Origin: Microcaldota archaeon
Lineage (GTDB): Archaea; Micrarchaeota; Micrarchaeia; Norongarragalinales; UBA10210
DNA length: 7,375 bases
NCBI GenBank assembly: GCA_013331595.1
Contig: DUGE01000056.1
Location: 670-8,044 of the forward strand
Direction of reading: 5' to 3'
Shown here: in pieces, positions 5,507-7,375 of the stretch
How the letters are laid out: every line of letters starts with the position of its first letter
Numbering within the stretch: the stretch's first letter is position 1
Program-made: the position numbers and the translations under genes
The notes under the pieces: model-generated
The model's input: only the letters and a program-made list of their open reading frames with translations
Told to the model about the DNA's origin: nothing
The model's database searches: none

Positions 5507-6232
5507 ATGGACTTGAAAATCGTCGTGAAGGAACTCATTGACAAGGGCTTGTCGAAAGACCAGATTATTGAAAGCCTCAAGGAACTGGGCGTGGCCGACG
5601 CGGAAAAAATCTATGCCGAAGCAACCACTGCGCCCCAATCCCGCAAGGCTCCGCCAGTCAAAGCGCCCGAACCTGCTCCCAAGGCAGAAAAACCTCCGGC
5701 TGGCGGCGGAATGGGTGAAGTCAGCTTGAGCGAGATTGAGGGCAAGGAAGGCAAGAGCCTTTTCGGCGGCGAAGGGCAAAAGCCACCGAAGCAGAATGCA
5801 CCAAAAACTCCCGAAGAGCTAGTGCAGGAACTTACCGACAAAGGCGAAGAAAAGAAACGCAAGGCCGAAGAGGAGGGCCTTGCAATGCCAGAAGTTGAGG
5901 AAGAGGCGGGCGCAAAGCCCGAAGATTTGGTTGAAGACGTAGGTGACGGGAAAGCTGCTTCTAAAAAACAAAGGCAAGATGAGGAAGACCAACCGCCGAG
6001 AATCATTTTCCCATCAATTGAGGAAGAGCCTGAGGAATCCAGTGGGAAGGGCGAGGAAGCCTCGTTGAAGTTCCACGAGGATGTGGAGAAGAAACTGGCC
6101 GAAATCGAAGGCAAGCCCGCAATTACTGTCGAGGAAAAGCTTGACGAGACCATCGCCCTTCTCAAGGCGTTGCGCGAGTTGAACAAGCAGATTCTGGATA
6201 CCGACCGGAAGCTGTTGCTAAGGGCAAAGTGA
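5507..6232 (+). CDS. Coiled-coil protein with N-terminal helical module and acidic disordered middle
   Basis: This encodes 241 residues. Residues 1-40 form a compact helical module (VKELIDKGLSKDQIIESLKE, then LGVADAEKIY), of the 'KG-s-x-x-x-I-x-x-x-L-x-x-x-G' type often found as a small interaction domain in archaeal proteins. Residues 42-68 are Pro/Ala/Lys-rich. Residues 70-185 are dominated by Glu, Lys and Asp with little hydrophobic content, so probably disordered. Residues 186-241 are predicted as a coiled coil, with hydrophobic heptad positions in VEKKLAEI and KLDETIALLKALRELNKQIL. No signal peptide or membrane helix is present, so it is cytoplasmic. Its promoter is shared back-to-back with the degenerate ATPase-like gene, suggesting joint expression and perhaps a common complex, the coiled coil serving as the oligomerisation part. 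I do not recognise a named family. The stop lies 11 bases from the stop of vapC on the other strand. Confidence 0.82.
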   Translation: MDLKIVVKELIDKGLSKDQIIESLKELGVADAEKIYAEATTAPQSRKAPPVKAPEPAPKAEKPPAGGGMGEVSLSEIEGKEGKSLFGGEGQKPPKQNAPKTPEELVQELTDKGEEKKRKAEEEGLAMPEVEEEAGAKPEDLVEDVGDGKAASKKQRQDEEDQPPRIIFPSIEEEPEESSGKGEEASLKFHEDVEKKLAEIEGKPAITVEEKLDETIALLKALRELNKQILDTDRKLLLRAK

Positions 6233-6243
6233 ATTATTTCTGC

Positions 6244-6636
6244 TTAAAGCAAAACTGTTCTTCCGGAGAATTTCAAAAAGTGCTTGTCTGTTGTAAGTAT
6301 TGCTAATCCGCTTTCCTCGGCCAAGGCCATTATGAGGCAATCGACCAAACCGACTTGCTTTTCATTATTCGCAATGTTTTGGTTGAGTTCAAACCGAAGC
6401 TGGCCCGCGCGTTTTTCCGTTACCCTATTGCTTTGCAGTATGTCGTTAGTCCTGAGGATAATGAGCGACAGAAACTCGTCGGTTTTTTGACTATACCTAA
6501 AGCACCAGTGGGAGATTTCGGCTAGGGAAATAGCTGCGGTAAAAACTGGGTCTCCGCCGATTATTTCTACTGCTTTTTGCCCCTTTTCACTGTCCTTCAA
6601 AATTTCAATCCAAACTGAAGAGTCTACGATCAACAT
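6244..6636 (-). CDS. vapC: VapC-type PIN-domain ribonuclease toxin
   Basis: This encodes 130 residues, the usual VapC length. The four acidic residues of the PIN active site are all in place: D5 in LIVDSSVWIE, E40 in AAISLAEIS, D99 in GLVDCLIMALA and D117 in ILTTDKHF. These bind divalent metal and cut RNA; VapC targets in other organisms are tRNAs or 23S rRNA, and the target here cannot be read from sequence. The ATG at 6636 lies six bases after the stop of the antitoxin gene, the typical vapB-vapC order. A GAGG in the last antitoxin codons probably acts as its ribosome binding site. The gene appears intact, so the toxin is likely active. Base composition looks more A+T-rich than the flanking genes, consistent with the mobile habit of such modules. 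It converges with the coiled-coil gene, leaving only 11 bases between stops. Confidence 0.93.
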   Translation of the reverse strand: MLIVDSSVWIEILKDSEKGQKAVEIIGGDPVFTAAISLAEISHWCFRYSQKTDEFLSLIILRTNDILQSNRVTEKRAGQLRFELNQNIANNEKQVGLVDCLIMALAEESGLAILTTDKHFLKFSGRTVLL

Positions 6637-6642
6637 TAGCTC

Positions 6643-6840
6643 TTATTCCTCGTCCCTTATAAATGGTCCTGCACCTTTAGCCATTCCGAGCATTTTCTCT
6701 AGCAATTGTTTCCTGTTCTTCCGTATTTCGACGAATTCAATTTTCTGGTTCAATTTCCATCCCTGCTCTTCGGCATCCTTTTTCGAAATCGCTATTGCTA
6801 CCGAATTACCCAGTTGCACGAGCCTTCCTTCAATGGCCAT
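6643..6840 (-). CDS. vapB: VapB antitoxin with SpoVT/AbrB-type DNA-binding domain
   Basis: This encodes 65 residues. Residues 1-37 match the AbrB/MazE swapped-hairpin fold: a GRLVQLGNSVAIAISK core (the 'GNS-x-A/G-I-x-I-x-K' signature) followed by EEQGWKLNQKIEF. The domain dimerises, binds operator DNA and represses the operon. The C-terminal part (about 40-65, KNRKQLLEKMLGMAKGAGPF) is the expected toxin-binding segment that covers the PIN active site. GGTGAG at 6844-6849 lies three bases before the ATG and supports the start. It is the first gene of the vapBC operon. The palindrome at 6853-6864, just upstream, is the probable site of autoregulation. Confidence 0.9.
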   Translation of the reverse strand: MAIEGRLVQLGNSVAIAISKKDAEEQGWKLNQKIEFVEIRKNRKQLLEKMLGMAKGAGPFIRDEE

Positions 6841-6852
6841 AGTCTCACCGTA

Positions 6853-6864
6853 ATAACATGTTAT
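6853..6864. promoter_or_regulatory. Palindromic operator candidate of vapBC
   Basis: ATAACATGTTAT is a perfect 12-bp palindrome lying between the TATA-like stretch (6869-6880) and the vapB ribosome binding site. It overlaps a second palindrome, GTTATAAC (6860-6867). A repressor bound here would block transcription start, as known for AbrB-type antitoxins acting on their own promoters. The site assignment is inferred from symmetry and position. Confidence 0.55.
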
Positions 6865-6868
6865 AACG

Positions 6869-6880
6869 TAAAATAAAAAG
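6869..6880 (-). promoter_or_regulatory. TATA-like box of vapBC
   Basis: On the minus strand CTTTTTATTTTA is an A/T-rich element about 35 bases before the vapB ATG, placing the RNA start near 6849 with a very short leader. The same T-run may also serve as terminator for the small membrane protein gene upstream (stop at 6951). Confidence 0.45.
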
Positions 6881-6950
6881 ATTTCGTTTTCGTGGCAAAA
6901 CTAGGACGCTTTTGCTAGGGTTTGTTTTGTTGCCTGAAACCAATGCGGAA

Positions 6951-7106
6951 TTAATACCTTCCCCAGTACCAGACTGCGAGCAAAAGCACTATGAGCACGA
7001 ACGGGTCGGCGAAAAGCATTGACGACCAGACGATTTCGCGCAGGGGCTCGATGAACAGGAAAAGCAGTATTATTACAATCCAAAACCAGTCGCTGCCGCC
7101 CTTCAT
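6951..7106 (-). CDS. 51-residue two-helix membrane protein, unknown function
   Basis: The minus strand from ATG 7106 to TAA 6951 encodes 51 residues. It starts MKGGSDWFW, then has a first hydrophobic helix (about 8-19, WIVIILLFLFIE), a short loop with PLREIVWSS, and a second helix (about 36-48, FVLIVLLLAVWYW) ending in GRY. The gene is small but well supported: GGTGGG six bases before the ATG is a good ribosome binding site, and TTTTATAAG further up is a textbook archaeal TATA box at the right distance. Aromatic residues mark the membrane borders. It resembles the neighbouring partial gene in size and layout (FIE motif, two helices), so the two may be paralogues. There is no enzymatic motif, and the role is unknown. 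The overlapping frame at 6901-7083 on the same strand is a shadow. Confidence 0.72.
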   Translation of the reverse strand: MKGGSDWFWIVIILLFLFIEPLREIVWSSMLFADPFVLIVLLLAVWYWGRY

Positions 7107-7112
7107 TTAAAA

Positions 7113-7118
7113 CCCACC
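7113..7118 (-). promoter_or_regulatory. Ribosome binding site for the 51-residue membrane protein
   Basis: On the minus strand AAGGTGGG ends six bases before the ATG at 7106 and matches the archaeal anti-Shine-Dalgarno partner GGTG. It is a main reason to accept this short gene. Confidence 0.6.
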
Positions 7119-7151
7119 TTTTCTCCCTATTCTTTTTCCTGCATTTCCTTG

Positions 7152-7160
7152 CTTATAAAA
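7152..7160 (-). promoter_or_regulatory. TATA box (TTTTATAAG) for the 51-residue gene
   Basis: On the minus strand TTTTATAAG is the closest match in the window to the archaeal TATA consensus. The expected RNA start is near 7130, leaving a leader of about 23 bases that includes the ribosome binding site at 7113-7118. Confidence 0.65.
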
Positions 7161-7194
7161 CCTACTGCAAGGTGGGGTGGCAAGGGGGGATTTA

Positions 7195-7375
7195 TTACGC
7201 GTACATTAGGACGAAGAGCACGAGCGCGAGAAGCACTATGGGCACTCCCACGAGGTTTTTCAGCACGTCGAAATAGACTAGAAGGCCGATGATTACGAGT
7301 GGAATCAACAGGGGAATGGTTGCTGCAACCTCCTGGAAAATTTGGAACGGCAGCTCGATGAAGATTGCCGGACCC
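7195..7375 (-). CDS. C-terminal part of a small two-helix membrane protein (5' cut by window edge)
   Basis: The minus-strand frame is open from the right edge (first full codon 7374-7372) to TAA 7195-7197, followed at once by a second in-frame TAA (7192-7194). The 59 visible residues begin GPAIFIELPFQIFQEVAA, then contain two hydrophobic helices (IPLLIPLVIIGLLVYF and VGVPIVLLALVLFVLMY) joined by a short DVLKNL loop, ending in YA. The start codon lies outside the window. The FIE-P motif, helix spacing and size recall the 51-residue protein encoded just downstream on the same strand, suggesting duplication. The gap between the two contains a separate TATA box, so they are probably transcribed independently. 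The function is unknown. Confidence 0.65.
   Translation of the reverse strand, partial: GPAIFIELPFQIFQEVAATIPLLIPLVIIGLLVYFDVLKNLVGVPIVLLALVLFVLMYA

Noticed and set aside
5611..6186. Minus-strand Ser-rich frame of 191 codons
   Set aside because: Ser/Phe runs are the antisense image of the Glu/Lys-rich coiled-coil gene.
6901..7083. Minus-strand 60-codon frame
   Set aside because: Overlaps the 51-residue membrane protein in another frame, has basic and Ala-rich random composition and no ribosome binding site.

Overview
The window reads as archaeal chromosome. The main signs are TATA-type promoter boxes (TTTATAAG, TTTTTAAG), Shine-Dalgarno sites of the GGTGA/GGAGTG type, a VapBC pair with an AbrB-type antitoxin, and short membrane-anchored surface proteins with Thr/Pro/Ser stalks and a six-cysteine module. 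This style is common in small-genome DPANN archaea such as Diapherotrites, Micrarchaeota and Woesearchaeota, but the lineage is an inference; no rRNA or other marker gene is present. No tRNA, CRISPR array, transposase or IS end was seen.

Layout. Positions 1-3299 (+) hold four envelope-type genes. The first is the 3' part of a larger membrane protein that runs off the left edge. It is followed closely by an 82-residue single-helix protein with a Ser-Pro tail. After a promoter-containing gap come two adjacent genes (1479-2423 and 2451-3299) for anchored extracytoplasmic proteins. These two share a C1-x29/30-C2-x10/11-YYC3-...-C4-x3-C5-NG-x-C6 module and carry Thr/Pro/Ser linkers or tails. A short gene with its own promoter (3398-3745, +) encodes a receiver-like fold lacking the phosphorylation residues, and its codon choice differs from its neighbours.

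Positions 3924-5429 (-) encode a ~490-residue protein that looks like a HerA/DUF87-type P-loop ATPase with eroded nucleotide-binding motifs. It is divergent from a 241-residue protein (5507-6232, +) with an N-terminal helical module, an acidic disordered middle and a C-terminal coiled coil. The space between them contains a perfect 8-bp inverted repeat whose two arms could be back-to-back TATA elements.

Positions 6244-6840 (-) hold a vapB-vapC toxin-antitoxin operon with a 12-bp palindrome between its TATA-like box and its start. Positions 6951-7375 (-) hold two very small two-helix membrane proteins, the second cut by the right edge. They look similar enough to be paralogues. The first has a clear TATA box and Shine-Dalgarno site.

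The genes probably do not form one pathway. The likely functional units are the envelope cluster (left), the degenerate ATPase with its divergent coiled-coil partner (middle), the toxin-antitoxin module, and the small membrane proteins (right).
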